Positions 8,633-17,552 of a DNA stretch of 64,000 nt are shown one piece after another; positions within the stretch are counted from its first letter, which is position 1; each line of letters opens with the position of its first letter. The notes below the pieces were generated by a model. It saw only the letters and a program-made list of their open reading frames with translations, was not told the DNA's origin and ran no database searches. A program made the translations under genes and the position numbers. The stretch covers positions 1 to 64,000 of the forward strand of contig JAGRIJ010000037.1 in assembly GCA_020443295.1 (NCBI GenBank). Direction: 5' to 3'. The stretch comes from Alphaproteobacteria bacterium (lineage in GTDB: Bacteria; Pseudomonadota; Alphaproteobacteria; Micavibrionales; Micavibrionaceae).

Positions 8633-10249
8633 ATGTTTGATCTTATTTTTTCCGCTCTTTCGGCATGGAATACTCTTGGTCTTGTTGTTATGGCGCTGGT
8701 GTTTCTCCTGATCGGCGGCGGGATCGTTGGATACGCCCTTTACTGGCGGCTGAAAGCGAAGAGGATCGAAGGACGGGTTTGCGGATTGATGATGGGGGAT
8801 GCGCCGCGTACCCCGGAGGAGAGTCACAGCAGTGTTTCGAGTACCAGCGGAGAGGGAAGCAAGGGTGGGGGCTTTCTTCTCATTTTCTTCTTCGTCGTCT
8901 TTCCGCTTATTTTTACCGGAATCGGAGTGTGGCAGGCTTACGGATATTTTCAGTTAACCGGGAGCGGGCGATACGCGGATGCGGTGGTGGTAAGAAACGA
9001 TTCCTCCTATGATTCAGATAACGGTACGACTTATAAGGCCGTGCTGTCCTTTACCGATCATAACGGGCAGGCCCGGGAGGTGAAGGATACCGTCAGTTAC
9101 GGCAGCTCTCCGTCTTTCGATACGGGAACGAAAATCGGCGTTTATTACGATCCCGGCAATCCCGAGCGGTTTGTGATCGACGATTTCTGGCATAACATGG
9201 CGATCGCGGTTGCTTTTATCGTTTTCGGTCTGGTGTTTGTCAGTTTTATCGGGCTGCTTTTCTATTTGTCCAGCCGTCAGAACCGTGCGGGCGAAACCGG
9301 CGTTTCCAAAAAAAAGGGCTATTGGAGCGAGTTTTACTATCCCATCTACGAGTACAAATCCCCGCAAGGCGAGCGGATGGAGCATATCGAGGAAATGGGC
9401 GGCAACACGTTTCTTCACTGTCTGCCGGGAAAAAGGGTCAAGCTTCTGATGCTTCCCGGAAATCCTCCCAAGGTCAAAAAGGCGGGTGTGATCGGGCTGA
9501 TTTTAGGCCTGGTCTTTTTGCTGCCGGGATTGTTTATCGCCAATGTGGCCGTTTCCCAGTTCAAATTTTCCTTTGCCTCGGTTTTGCTCATTCTTGGCAT
9601 TATTGTTTATGCGTTCTACAAAATCTTTCATAAGTTTCAGGAGATCCCGGAGGCGGACCGAAAGAAGGGATGGGAGATGGTGCGCAGCGGCGAGGCGTTC
9701 AAGGCCGAGAATTTCACCATAACCTCCTCTTCTAGCAATTCGAATATCTCCTCCAAGGGGCGGCGCATGACACCGGATGAAATCCGCGTCCGGATCGGTT
9801 CGCAGAAGCAGATGACCGTGATTTCCGGTTTTGTCGTGCTGTTGATTTCCGTGGGATTGAGTATCGGCGCTTATTATGCGGGGCAGAGCATGATCGATTT
9901 TCTGGAGTCCGGGGTTAAGGCGCAGGGCAAAGTTACGGGCTTTGAAAGCAGCCGCAGCGATGACAGCGTGGTTTATCATGCGGTTATTGAATTCAAGGAT
10001 GTTTCCGGAAAGCGCGTCACGTTTCAAGACAGCGTCGGAGCCAGCACCCCGGTTTTCGAGCGCGGCGATGTGGTCACGGTGGTCTATCTGCCGGATAAGT
10101 CTTCAAGCGCCATGATCGACCGGGGGATCTATAACTGGGCATTGAGCGGGGGGCTGCTCGCAGGGGCCTTGCTGATGCTCTGGATTGCCTTTTCCTCTTT
10201 CCGGTTGGCTGCGAGCGTCAATTCCGGGGCTTATCGCACCGCGCTTTAG
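8633..10249 (+). CDS. Polytopic membrane protein with repeated DUF3592-like modules
   Basis: 538 residues with about seven hydrophobic segments. At least two extracytoplasmic modules resemble DUF3592: one around residues 105-180 (ADAVVVRNDSSYDSDNGTTY, ending in GVYYDPGNPERFVIDD) and one around 420-490 (GKVTGFESSRSDDSVVYH, ending in VVYLPDKSSSAMID). A third, more decayed copy sits between them (YYPIYEYKSPQGERMEH, KRVKLLMLPGNPPKV). Each is followed by a membrane helix, suggesting internal duplication. The family function is unknown. The ATG at 8633 has AGAGG about 7 bases upstream and is preferred over the TTG directly before it. Confidence 0.8.
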   Translation: MFDLIFSALSAWNTLGLVVMALVFLLIGGGIVGYALYWRLKAKRIEGRVCGLMMGDAPRTPEESHSSVSSTSGEGSKGGGFLLIFFFVVFPLIFTGIGVWQAYGYFQLTGSGRYADAVVVRNDSSYDSDNGTTYKAVLSFTDHNGQAREVKDTVSYGSSPSFDTGTKIGVYYDPGNPERFVIDDFWHNMAIAVAFIVFGLVFVSFIGLLFYLSSRQNRAGETGVSKKKGYWSEFYYPIYEYKSPQGERMEHIEEMGGNTFLHCLPGKRVKLLMLPGNPPKVKKAGVIGLILGLVFLLPGLFIANVAVSQFKFSFASVLLILGIIVYAFYKIFHKFQEIPEADRKKGWEMVRSGEAFKAENFTITSSSSNSNISSKGRRMTPDEIRVRIGSQKQMTVISGFVVLLISVGLSIGAYYAGQSMIDFLESGVKAQGKVTGFESSRSDDSVVYHAVIEFKDVSGKRVTFQDSVGASTPVFERGDVVTVVYLPDKSSSAMIDRGIYNWALSGGLLAGALLMLWIAFSSFRLAASVNSGAYRTAL

Positions 10250-10290
10250 CCTGTTTTCGTGCCTGTCCGGGGGCTATTCTTTGCGAGGGC

Positions 10291-10318
10291 TTGCCTTTAG
10301 CGCCCCAGCCGCTATATT
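10291..10318 (+). promoter_or_regulatory. Candidate sigma-70 promoter for yajC-secD-secF
   Basis: TTGCCT (10291-10296), a 16-base spacer and TATATT (10313-10318), about 50 bases before the yajC ATG. It falls in the only sizeable gap (about 120 bases) between the DUF3592-like gene and yajC. Confidence 0.4.
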
Positions 10319-10368
10319 CAGCATCCTGAACCCGTGGAATTAATCGAGACCCTGAAGGAACACGATTC

Positions 10369-10767
10369 ATGTTCATAGCAAAGGCTTATGCTGCCGCCGC
10401 CGAAAATGCCGAACATATGGAGGCTCTTGCGGATGCTCCAAGCGCTACCGAGGCCTTTATCTGGAATATGGCCCTGGTCGGTATTCTGGTCATCCTTTTC
10501 TATTTCCTGCTGATTATGCCCCAGCAACGGCGTTTCAAGGAACACAGCGATATGCTTTCGGACCTCAAGAAGGGTGACCGCGTGGTTACCGGCGGGGGTC
10601 TGATCGGAAAAATCGATAAAATCGTGGATGACCGTGAGATGGTTGTCGATCTGGGTAACGGGCTTAAGGTTACGGCTTTGCGTTCGACCATACAAGGCAA
10701 GGCGGAAGACGTGACGAAGCGCGCGGCCAACGATGCCAAGACCGGCAAGGGCGAAAAGAAAAAGTAG
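10369..10767 (+). CDS. yajC: Preprotein translocase subunit YajC
   Basis: Small inner-membrane partner of SecD and SecF that assists protein export. 132 residues: an alanine-rich N-terminus, one membrane segment (about residues 33-50, ending FYFLLIMPQQRRFKEH, the family hallmark), then the conserved DLKKGDRVVTGGGLIGKI cytoplasmic domain and a Lys-rich tail. It is followed 13 bases later by secD. Confidence 0.95.
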   Translation: MFIAKAYAAAAENAEHMEALADAPSATEAFIWNMALVGILVILFYFLLIMPQQRRFKEHSDMLSDLKKGDRVVTGGGLIGKIDKIVDDREMVVDLGNGLKVTALRSTIQGKAEDVTKRAANDAKTGKGEKKK

Positions 10768-10780
10768 AAAAGCCCGATCC

Positions 10781-12337
10781 ATGCTTCGCACTCCTCTTTG
10801 GAAAATCATTCTGATTCTTGCCGTTTCGGCCTTCGGTATTTTGTATACCATTCCCAATCTTGTGGGGCAGGATACCCGCCAGTGGATGGTCGATAATCTT
10901 CCCAATGGGTTTCCCAAAAGCACGGTTAATCTCGGGCTTGATCTGCGCGGCGGAGCTCACCTGCTGTTTTCCGTCGATCTGGATTACGTTTATAAGGAGC
11001 GCGCGGATATGCTGGAGCAGGATTTGCGCGACCGGATGAACAAGGAAAAGATCGGTTATGCGAAGCTCGGGGCCGTTCTCAAGGGAGCGAAAGTCACTCT
11101 CAAGGATGCGGCAGACGCCGAGAAAGTGCGCGACATTATCCGCGCGATTGATTCACGTTACCTGATTTCCACGTCCGAAGACGGGATGGCGGTCGAAGCT
11201 ACGATGGATAACGCGCAGATCAAGCAGGTTCAGGACCTTGTCCTGAGCCAGTCGATCGAAGTCGTCAGGCGGCGCGTCGACCAGATGGGAACCACCGAAC
11301 CCACCATCCAGCGGCAGGGAACGGACCGGATTTTGCTGCAGATTCCCGGCGCCAAGGCCGAAGATGTGAAGCGGATTATGGGCAAAACGGCGAAGCTTGG
11401 TTTTCATCTCGTCGATCAATCCAGCAGGCGGTCGGCCGGCGATCTCTATCTTCCTTTTTCCGATCAGCCGGACCGGAAAATAAATGTTAAACGCCGCGCA
11501 ATCATTACCGGCGACATGCTGGATAACGCCCAACCCAGTTTCGACCAGAACGGGCAGACGGTCGTAAGCTTCCGGCTGAACGCTGTGGGCGCGCGGAAGT
11601 TTTGCGATGTTTCGAAGAATAATGTCGGGAAGCCCTTTGCCATTGTGCTGGATAACGAGATTGTCAGCGCTCCTACGATCCGGGAAGCGATCTGTGGCGG
11701 GCAGGGTCAGATTTCCGGCAATTTCAGCGTACAGGAAGCGAGCGATCTTGCGCTCTTGCTCAGAGCCGGGGCGTTGCCTGCGCCTATGAACATTGCGGAG
11801 GAGCGGTCTGTCGGGCCTTCTCTGGGGGCCGATTCTGTTGCTGCGGGTAAAATGGCCAGCCTATACGGTCTTGTGTTTGTTATCGTGTTTATGTTTTTCA
11901 GCTACGGATTGTTCGGGCTGTTTGCGGATATTGCATTGCTGATTAACGTCTCTCTTATCCTTGCGATTTTGTCCATTCTTCAGGCTACGCTGACCCTGCC
12001 GGGGATTGCGGGGATCGTTCTTACGGTCGGGATGGCGGTTGATGCCAACGTTCTGATCTTTGAGAGGATCAGGGAAGAACTGCGGGCCGGACGTTCGAAT
12101 ATCGCGGCGATCGATACAGGATACGGCAAGGCGATGTCCACGATTGTGGATGCGAACCTGACGACCCTGATTCCCGCCGCCATTCTCTTTTCGTTCGGAA
12201 CCGGGCCGATCAAGGGGTTTGCCGTGACTTTGAGCATCGGGATCGTGACTTCGATGTTTTCCGCGATCTATGTTACCCGGCTCATGGTTATCTGGTGGTT
12301 GCGCCGTTCGAAATCCGGCGCCGTCATGCCGGTTTAG
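10781..12337 (+). CDS. secD: Protein translocase subunit SecD
   Basis: Proton-driven RND-type subunit that pulls secreted proteins across the inner membrane together with SecF. From the ATG at 10781 the 518-residue protein has the first membrane helix (WKIILILAVSAFGILYTIPN), the LGLDLRGGAHLLF motif, the large periplasmic P1 domain, and a C-terminal block of five helices with GIVLTVGMAVDANVLIFERIREE, the conserved functional segment. An upstream in-frame extension overlapping yajC is not expected. A 15-base gap separates it from secF. Confidence 0.97.
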   Translation: MLRTPLWKIILILAVSAFGILYTIPNLVGQDTRQWMVDNLPNGFPKSTVNLGLDLRGGAHLLFSVDLDYVYKERADMLEQDLRDRMNKEKIGYAKLGAVLKGAKVTLKDAADAEKVRDIIRAIDSRYLISTSEDGMAVEATMDNAQIKQVQDLVLSQSIEVVRRRVDQMGTTEPTIQRQGTDRILLQIPGAKAEDVKRIMGKTAKLGFHLVDQSSRRSAGDLYLPFSDQPDRKINVKRRAIITGDMLDNAQPSFDQNGQTVVSFRLNAVGARKFCDVSKNNVGKPFAIVLDNEIVSAPTIREAICGGQGQISGNFSVQEASDLALLLRAGALPAPMNIAEERSVGPSLGADSVAAGKMASLYGLVFVIVFMFFSYGLFGLFADIALLINVSLILAILSILQATLTLPGIAGIVLTVGMAVDANVLIFERIREELRAGRSNIAAIDTGYGKAMSTIVDANLTTLIPAAILFSFGTGPIKGFAVTLSIGIVTSMFSAIYVTRLMVIWWLRRSKSGAVMPV

Positions 12338-12352
12338 AGGGGGATTATCGTC

Positions 12353-13372
12353 ATGCGCGGCATAAAGCTTATTCCTCATACGATCAATATCAACTTCTTC
12401 CGTTACCGGTTTCTGGCGATTCTCTTGTCTCTGAGCCTGGTTTTCGGGTCTTTCTTTTTGCTCGGGACGCGCGGCCTGAATTTCGGCATCGATTTTACGG
12501 GCGGAACATCGATAGAAATCCGTGCGCCGGAAAAACCTGAACTTGAACAGCTTCGGTCCGCGCTGAACAAGCTGGGGCTGGGGGCCGTTTCCATTCAGGA
12601 ATTCGGGCAGCCGGATGATTTGCTTATCCGCTTGCCTCAACAGGTTGAAACGCCTGAATCCGTAAAAACTTATCAGGATTGCCTTGAGGCCAACCGCAAG
12701 AAATCGGAACCGGAGCAATGTCCTACGGCTCAGACCAAAGCGATCGATACCGTGCGGACCTTGCTTAAGGGATTTTTCAAAGCCGGGGATGTCGAATACC
12801 GCAGAGTGGAATTTGTCGGGCCGCAAGTAGGCGAGGAACTCAAGATCCAGGGGTTGTGGTCCATTTCGCTCTCCATTCTGGCGATTATGGCGTATATCTG
12901 GCTGCGTTTTGAATGGCAGTTTGCTATTTCCGCGACCGTGGCCACGACCCTGCATGATGTGGTTCTTACGCTCGGGCTGTTTTCGCTGACCCAGATGGAG
13001 TTCAATGTTTCCACGCTGGCGGCGATCCTTCTGGTGGCCGGGTATTCCGTGAACGACACTGTCGTTGTTTTTGACCGGATTCGTGAGGATATGCGAAAGT
13101 ATAAAAAGAAATCCTTTCCCGATTTAATCAACACCGCCATCAATGAAACACTGCCTCGGACGACCATGACGTCGTTTACGACTTTGCTGGCGCTGTTCGC
13201 GCTCTATTTCTTCGGCGGAGAGGTTATACGCGGGTTTGTCTATGCGCTGATCTTCGGGATTGCTGTGGGCACCTACTCCTCTATTTATGTCGCCGCTCCC
13301 ATTCTTGTCTATCTGCGGGTCCGGCCTTCGGTGCCAAAGGGCCAGAGCGAACAGCTTTCCGAGGCGACCTGA
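12353..13372 (+). CDS. secF: Protein translocase subunit SecF
   Basis: Partner of SecD in the export motor. 339 residues with FGIDFTGGTSIEI near the N-terminus, six predicted membrane segments and the conserved GYSVNDTVVVFDRIREDMRK and NETLPRTTMTS motifs. The Cys-containing periplasmic stretch (DCLEANRKKSEPEQCPT) is longer than in E. coli SecF. Its stop codon is one base from the start of the Mth938-domain gene, so translation is likely coupled. Confidence 0.97.
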   Translation: MRGIKLIPHTININFFRYRFLAILLSLSLVFGSFFLLGTRGLNFGIDFTGGTSIEIRAPEKPELEQLRSALNKLGLGAVSIQEFGQPDDLLIRLPQQVETPESVKTYQDCLEANRKKSEPEQCPTAQTKAIDTVRTLLKGFFKAGDVEYRRVEFVGPQVGEELKIQGLWSISLSILAIMAYIWLRFEWQFAISATVATTLHDVVLTLGLFSLTQMEFNVSTLAAILLVAGYSVNDTVVVFDRIREDMRKYKKKSFPDLINTAINETLPRTTMTSFTTLLALFALYFFGGEVIRGFVYALIFGIAVGTYSSIYVAAPILVYLRVRPSVPKGQSEQLSEAT

Positions 13373-13373
13373 G

Positions 13374-13757
13374 ATGGATGTCACGCCGCTCGTCAGAAAA
13401 GGGCAGCAGATTATCCAGAGCTACGCGGGCGGAAGGTTCAGAATCAGCGGAACCCTTTATAGCGGAGCGGTGATCGTCCGGCCTGAAGAGACGCTGATAT
13501 GGGACGTTTCCACACATGATGCTGAAAGGCTGGGGGAGAGCGATTTCAAGGCTCTCGATTTTCTTGAAGCAAGTGCGGATGTCATTCTTCTGGGGACGGG
13601 GAACAGCCAGGTTTTTCTTTCTCCTTCGCAAAAGCTGGTTCTTAGGGGGCTGAAGCCCGAGCCGATGGATACGGGGGCTGCCTGCCGGACTTATAACGTC
13701 CTGATGGCGGAGGGGCGGAGAGTTGCGGCGGTTTTACTTCCTATTTCAATAGGTTGA
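13374..13757 (+). CDS. Mth938-like domain-containing protein
   Basis: 127-residue cytoplasmic protein of the Mth938/NDUFAF3-like family. Visible family features are YAGGRFRISGTLYSGAVIVRP, DVILLGTGNSQVFLSP and GAACRTYNVLMAEGRRVAAVL. The eukaryotic relative NDUFAF3 assists complex I assembly; the bacterial role is not established. The position directly after secF is conserved in alphaproteobacteria. The ATG at 13374 follows the secF stop by one base. A phytoene-synthase-like gene normally follows; here it is displaced to 18280 by inserted genes. Confidence 0.88.
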   Translation: MDVTPLVRKGQQIIQSYAGGRFRISGTLYSGAVIVRPEETLIWDVSTHDAERLGESDFKALDFLEASADVILLGTGNSQVFLSPSQKLVLRGLKPEPMDTGAACRTYNVLMAEGRRVAAVLLPISIG

Positions 13758-13844
13758 GCAGCCTCATTTGCATCTTCAGGGGTAAAGTTTTATAGTGGAC
13801 CCTAACGTATAAGGTTTTGAACCAGAAATATTTTCAGAGGGTGT

Positions 13845-15893
13845 ATGGCCGGTCCCAATCTCAGTTCTCCTTCGGAGCTTGCTGCGTATCTTGAAACTGT
13901 CAGGCAGCGGCAGCAGGTCAGTTCAAGCTGGCCTGCCGATTATATGTATTATCCCGTTGACGGGGGCGGGCTGACCGTTGGCGTTCCCGATACGGAAGGC
14001 CATGTTCAGAATTATTCCGTCTGGATGAAGCGCGACCAGCCCGGCGGAGCCTTTAACAGTTTTGTTCTTTTGAATTCCCCCGCCCAGTTTGATGCGCTTT
14101 ACCGCAGCCTGCCTTCGGCGGACAGCGCGAATACGGTTACCTATGCCGACCGCAAGGCATGGATCAATGCGAATACGGGGGAAGTCCGGGCGGCGGATGT
14201 CAGCGAAGTGTATTACAATCCGGGAACGGGAAGAATTGTTCCGGAGGAAAACGGGCTTGATTATATCTGGTCGCAATCGGGCGAATTCGTGGATTCGTTC
14301 GATGCCGAGCGGTTGCTGGTCCGGCATCAGGCCCGTATCGAGAGAGGGGAAATTCCTGAAGGGACGCCTCTTACGCAAGAGGGCAAGGGAGAGCTTGTCC
14401 GTGTTCGTCATGCCTTTGTGAACAGCGACCTGATCCGTGACGGGGCGGTCAGTTCTTCTGATCTGGCGACCGATTTGCGTTCTCAGGGATTTGAATACGG
14501 TTTTCCCGGAACTTTGCACCAGACGGAGGACAGCCAAAGAAAGGCTGCCGCGAATGAGGTTATGATCGCGGCTTTTACCCGCGCAAACGGAGCGATCGCC
14601 ACTCAGTCTTCAGCGACAGTCAGTCCGGCGGCCCTTCAGGGCGTTCAGAGTGTTTCTGTTTATCAAACTTCTTCCGGCGGGGGGGCATCCGTTGCCGTTG
14701 CTGCAGAGCAGACCCCAGGGCAGGCAGAAGCTGCGATGAGCGCGGGTGCGTTTCTGGCGGATATACAAAGACGAGGCGCCATTACCGCTTCGGAGGTCGA
14801 TGCCGCGAAGGACGACAAGATCCAGATGAGAGCGGCTTCGCGCGCGATTACGGAGATCGATCAGTTGTTTGCCGCCGATCCGAAAGCCGAAAGGGCGGAA
14901 ACGCAATCGCGCATTCTTGAGGCTATGCAGGCTTCACCGGGACAGCGTGATATTATCGCCGATTATGTCCGTCAGAAGATTACCGATCCGTCGCTGGCCA
15001 TGAATGAGCATCTTGGGATGGTTACCGGGCGGATGCTGGGTATGCGGCCGGCCATCGGGCAGGTCGAGAACATCCAGCCGGTTTTTCAGGGTGCTGCAGG
15101 CGGCGGGGCGGATACGATCCAGCCGAAAAATCTTTCCGAGCTTCATATCCTGCCGACCGGTACGGATCTTGCCGAAGATTACAACCGGGCGCAGGAGGCG
15201 CTGAATATCATCCGGCGCAGCGCTACGGCGACAGAGCCGCAGGAGAACAAGCTGCCCGCAGGGCAGATTGCCGAGGTGATCGCCGCTTACAGGCGGGCCG
15301 GGTATGAGGGTTATGCGCGCGTGATGGAGGATCTGAACCGGACGGCGGCTTCCGATCCCACGTTGGAATATGCGCGTGCTTCGGTGGCGCTGCACAGCGC
15401 CTATGCGAGCGCCTATGACCATACGGTTCATATCAGTGTCCAGGCCGATGTCGAGCGCGGACGCCAGGAGGCGTTGCAGCATCTTAATGTCGATTATGAC
15501 GATATCCGGAGAAGAATTCCCGAGATTCTGCAACAGCAGGGAGTTGATGCCGGGCCGATTTCCGATGAGATGAAGGATGAAATCATGCGGCATGTCCGGG
15601 GCACTATCGACCGGATTGCCGAAGGCTTCAACAGTCTTACCCCTGAGCGGGCACAGGAAATCGAGCGGACGATCAATGCGCGGGTCGAGCAGGCCGTTAC
15701 CGAGGAAGCCACCCGGCGGCTGGGGAATGTCGATGCGCGCATAGATGCTGCGCGGCAAGGCGCCCAGACGGAATATGACGCCCGCGCCCAGCAACTCATC
15801 GAACAGATCCGGAGCCTGCCTGCCGAACAGCGGGACAGGATTTGCACCAATGCCGGCAATAATCCCCTGGTGCAGGCGGCGTGCAAGCCTTAG
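13845..15893 (+). CDS. Large hypothetical protein with helical, coiled-coil-like C-terminus
   Basis: 682 residues, not recognised. It has no signal peptide or membrane helix. The N-terminal third (to about residue 200) looks mixed alpha/beta (ADYMYYPVDGGGLTVGVPDT, VSEVYYNPGTGRIVPEENG). The middle is Ala/Gln/Ser-rich, and the C-terminal third is strongly helical and charged (DEMKDEIMRHVRGTIDRIAE, NARVEQAVTEEATRRL), consistent with coiled coil. Two cysteines lie at the extreme C-terminus (CTNAGNNPLVQAAC). Start ATG at 13845 after AGAGGG. It separates the Mth938 gene from its usual neighbour. Its stop overlaps by 4 bases, tail to tail, with the HEPN-like gene. Confidence 0.75.
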   Translation: MAGPNLSSPSELAAYLETVRQRQQVSSSWPADYMYYPVDGGGLTVGVPDTEGHVQNYSVWMKRDQPGGAFNSFVLLNSPAQFDALYRSLPSADSANTVTYADRKAWINANTGEVRAADVSEVYYNPGTGRIVPEENGLDYIWSQSGEFVDSFDAERLLVRHQARIERGEIPEGTPLTQEGKGELVRVRHAFVNSDLIRDGAVSSSDLATDLRSQGFEYGFPGTLHQTEDSQRKAAANEVMIAAFTRANGAIATQSSATVSPAALQGVQSVSVYQTSSGGGASVAVAAEQTPGQAEAAMSAGAFLADIQRRGAITASEVDAAKDDKIQMRAASRAITEIDQLFAADPKAERAETQSRILEAMQASPGQRDIIADYVRQKITDPSLAMNEHLGMVTGRMLGMRPAIGQVENIQPVFQGAAGGGADTIQPKNLSELHILPTGTDLAEDYNRAQEALNIIRRSATATEPQENKLPAGQIAEVIAAYRRAGYEGYARVMEDLNRTAASDPTLEYARASVALHSAYASAYDHTVHISVQADVERGRQEALQHLNVDYDDIRRRIPEILQQQGVDAGPISDEMKDEIMRHVRGTIDRIAEGFNSLTPERAQEIERTINARVEQAVTEEATRRLGNVDARIDAARQGAQTEYDARAQQLIEQIRSLPAEQRDRICTNAGNNPLVQAACKP

Positions 15894-16507
15894 GGTTTAT
15901 GATTACAGAAGAACACCAAGGCAGTCATCAAACCATAAAAGACTGCCTCTGAAGAAATGTCTCCCCATTCCCCGTGTCCGGCTCTATGCCGTGTCCACGC
16001 TATTCGGTCGCCGATGTCTTTGATTTTAGATTTGTTCGACGCAGGGTAAAGGATCGCATCTAAATTTCTGCAATAATTTGCCAGACTGGTTGGCTCAAGC
16101 TTCATTAGCTTGTAGGCGGTGGAAACGCTAGAGATGCGTTTTGCTTTTTTTTGTATACTAGGCATTGCATGCTTAGCCGTTGCTTCAGCGGTAGTTGATA
16201 TCCACGTTCCATCCCTTTTCAGTACTCCAGAAAGTATTCGAAAATAGAACTCGAATCTTGTTGCAAGGTACACGGATGCGATAGCTGACGGAGGAGTCAG
16301 CCACTCGTATGTACCGACCATTTCGAGCGCGAGAACAACGTGTTCTTTATAGCGTTGGGGGAAAAGGTCTGTGTGTTCCGCCGCGTGTATAAGCGATGCT
16401 GCCTCTCTGATAAATTCATGCGGGGAAGAATCACCATAGAATGATCCGATATTTGGGCAGTGGCTAATAATAAAATCCGCCGCTTTCTGTGCTTTAAGAG
16501 TACTCAC
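15890..16507 (-). CDS. HEPN-like protein of a low-GC two-gene module
   Basis: 205 residues, mostly helical, from a GTG at 16507. It has two marks often seen in HEPN-fold proteins: LATRFEFYFRIL (about residues 81-92) and, near the C-terminus, TRHRAGHGEW (R173-x4-H178, the RxxxxH pattern used as an RNase site in HEPN toxins and defence nucleases). The fold assignment is inference from these motifs. The GTG start overlaps the TGA of the upstream membrane-protein gene (GTGA), so the two are translationally coupled. Base composition is clearly more A+T-rich than the neighbours, suggesting acquisition. An in-frame extension upstream to 16612 would overlap the upstream gene by about 100 bases and is unlikely. 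Confidence 0.65.
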   Translation of the reverse strand: MSTLKAQKAADFIISHCPNIGSFYGDSSPHEFIREAASLIHAAEHTDLFPQRYKEHVVLALEMVGTYEWLTPPSAIASVYLATRFEFYFRILSGVLKRDGTWISTTAEATAKHAMPSIQKKAKRISSVSTAYKLMKLEPTSLANYCRNLDAILYPASNKSKIKDIGDRIAWTRHRAGHGEWGDISSEAVFYGLMTALVFFCNHKP

Positions 16508-17508
16508 TGTCGTCCGATGCACGACTCGGAAGGAATAGTGGATGGTTCGCGTTGCGTCCAACTCCACAGTATGTACCACAGCCAGATAACAGAAACGGGG
16601 AAGAGATAACAAGCCACAAGACCTGCAAAAGGGAGTTCATCAGGCAGTTCCCAAACTATGCTGATGGGCACCATAAGCACGATCGACATGATACTGGCAC
16701 TTAAAGATAACCGGCGGCGAACACGAATAGTCCGGTTGGTATGCGAAAACCAAGGAGACAGAAGGTAGGCAATAAATCCTATCGCAAAAATGCCTGATAT
16801 CGATGCAAACCAAAACGCAGTAATCTCCTGAAGCAGACGAACGCCCTCAGATCGCTCATACTGACTAGCAGATTCCTCTAATCTTAACTTGAATTGTTTG
16901 TCTATAGCTTCATCTTGAATGGCCAAGTCCAGCCAACGGCCAACAAGTTTTTGATTCGACATAAGGCTTTGACGTGAATTGGCTTGGACTAACGCTATCT
17001 CGGCATCGGTCACAACATCCGCTTGGGTCACTAAATCACCTAAGGTAGGCTTTCCGGTTACTCTATCAAGCGCACTTTCCAAAGTGCCCTCTTGCGGTTT
17101 TTTAATAAGAGAGGTCTCTTGAGAGTGCCTTTCATATTCATAAGCCTGTAAACCCCACAGTTTTTTCGAAGGCCAAGGGATACGATGCCAAGTAGGATAC
17201 ACAATCTGAGAGTTTGTGCTTTCCCCGTACATACGATAACGGAAGTCCGAGAGGGTTTCCGTATGTTCCCCGAACTCCTTTTTCATCAATAGCACTTTGG
17301 CCGTTGCCCATTCGGCCTCAACATCATCCCTTAAGGGTAAAAAGGTGGAATTTATAGTTCTTAGTCCATTTGGTGATATAACAACAAAAACTCCAATCAC
17401 AAATGTCCATGCCAAGGATATAAACATGCAGTATCGAAGCCAGACGAGTCTCTTACGGCTAGGAGATCTCACTGACGACTGTGCTCCTAATCGTTCCGAA
17501 TCGACCAT
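16504..17508 (-). CDS. Membrane protein of a low-GC two-gene module
   Basis: 334 residues, not recognised. There is one membrane helix near the N-terminus (about 22-46), a soluble mostly helical central region of about 180 residues with charged stretches, and three further helices in the C-terminal third (about 229-252, 268-290, 295-317). It precedes and overlaps by 4 bases the HEPN-like gene. It lies between the orphan at 13845 and sodB, in a low-GC tract. A membrane sensor or pore partnered with an RNase-like effector would fit, but that is speculation. Confidence 0.7.
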   Translation of the reverse strand: MVDSERLGAQSSVRSPSRKRLVWLRYCMFISLAWTFVIGVFVVISPNGLRTINSTFLPLRDDVEAEWATAKVLLMKKEFGEHTETLSDFRYRMYGESTNSQIVYPTWHRIPWPSKKLWGLQAYEYERHSQETSLIKKPQEGTLESALDRVTGKPTLGDLVTQADVVTDAEIALVQANSRQSLMSNQKLVGRWLDLAIQDEAIDKQFKLRLEESASQYERSEGVRLLQEITAFWFASISGIFAIGFIAYLLSPWFSHTNRTIRVRRRLSLSASIMSIVLMVPISIVWELPDELPFAGLVACYLFPVSVIWLWYILWSWTQREPSTIPSESCIGRQ

Positions 17509-17552
17509 TTATTGATCCTTGAATTTGCAGGTTATTGAGGCTCCTTCGTTTT

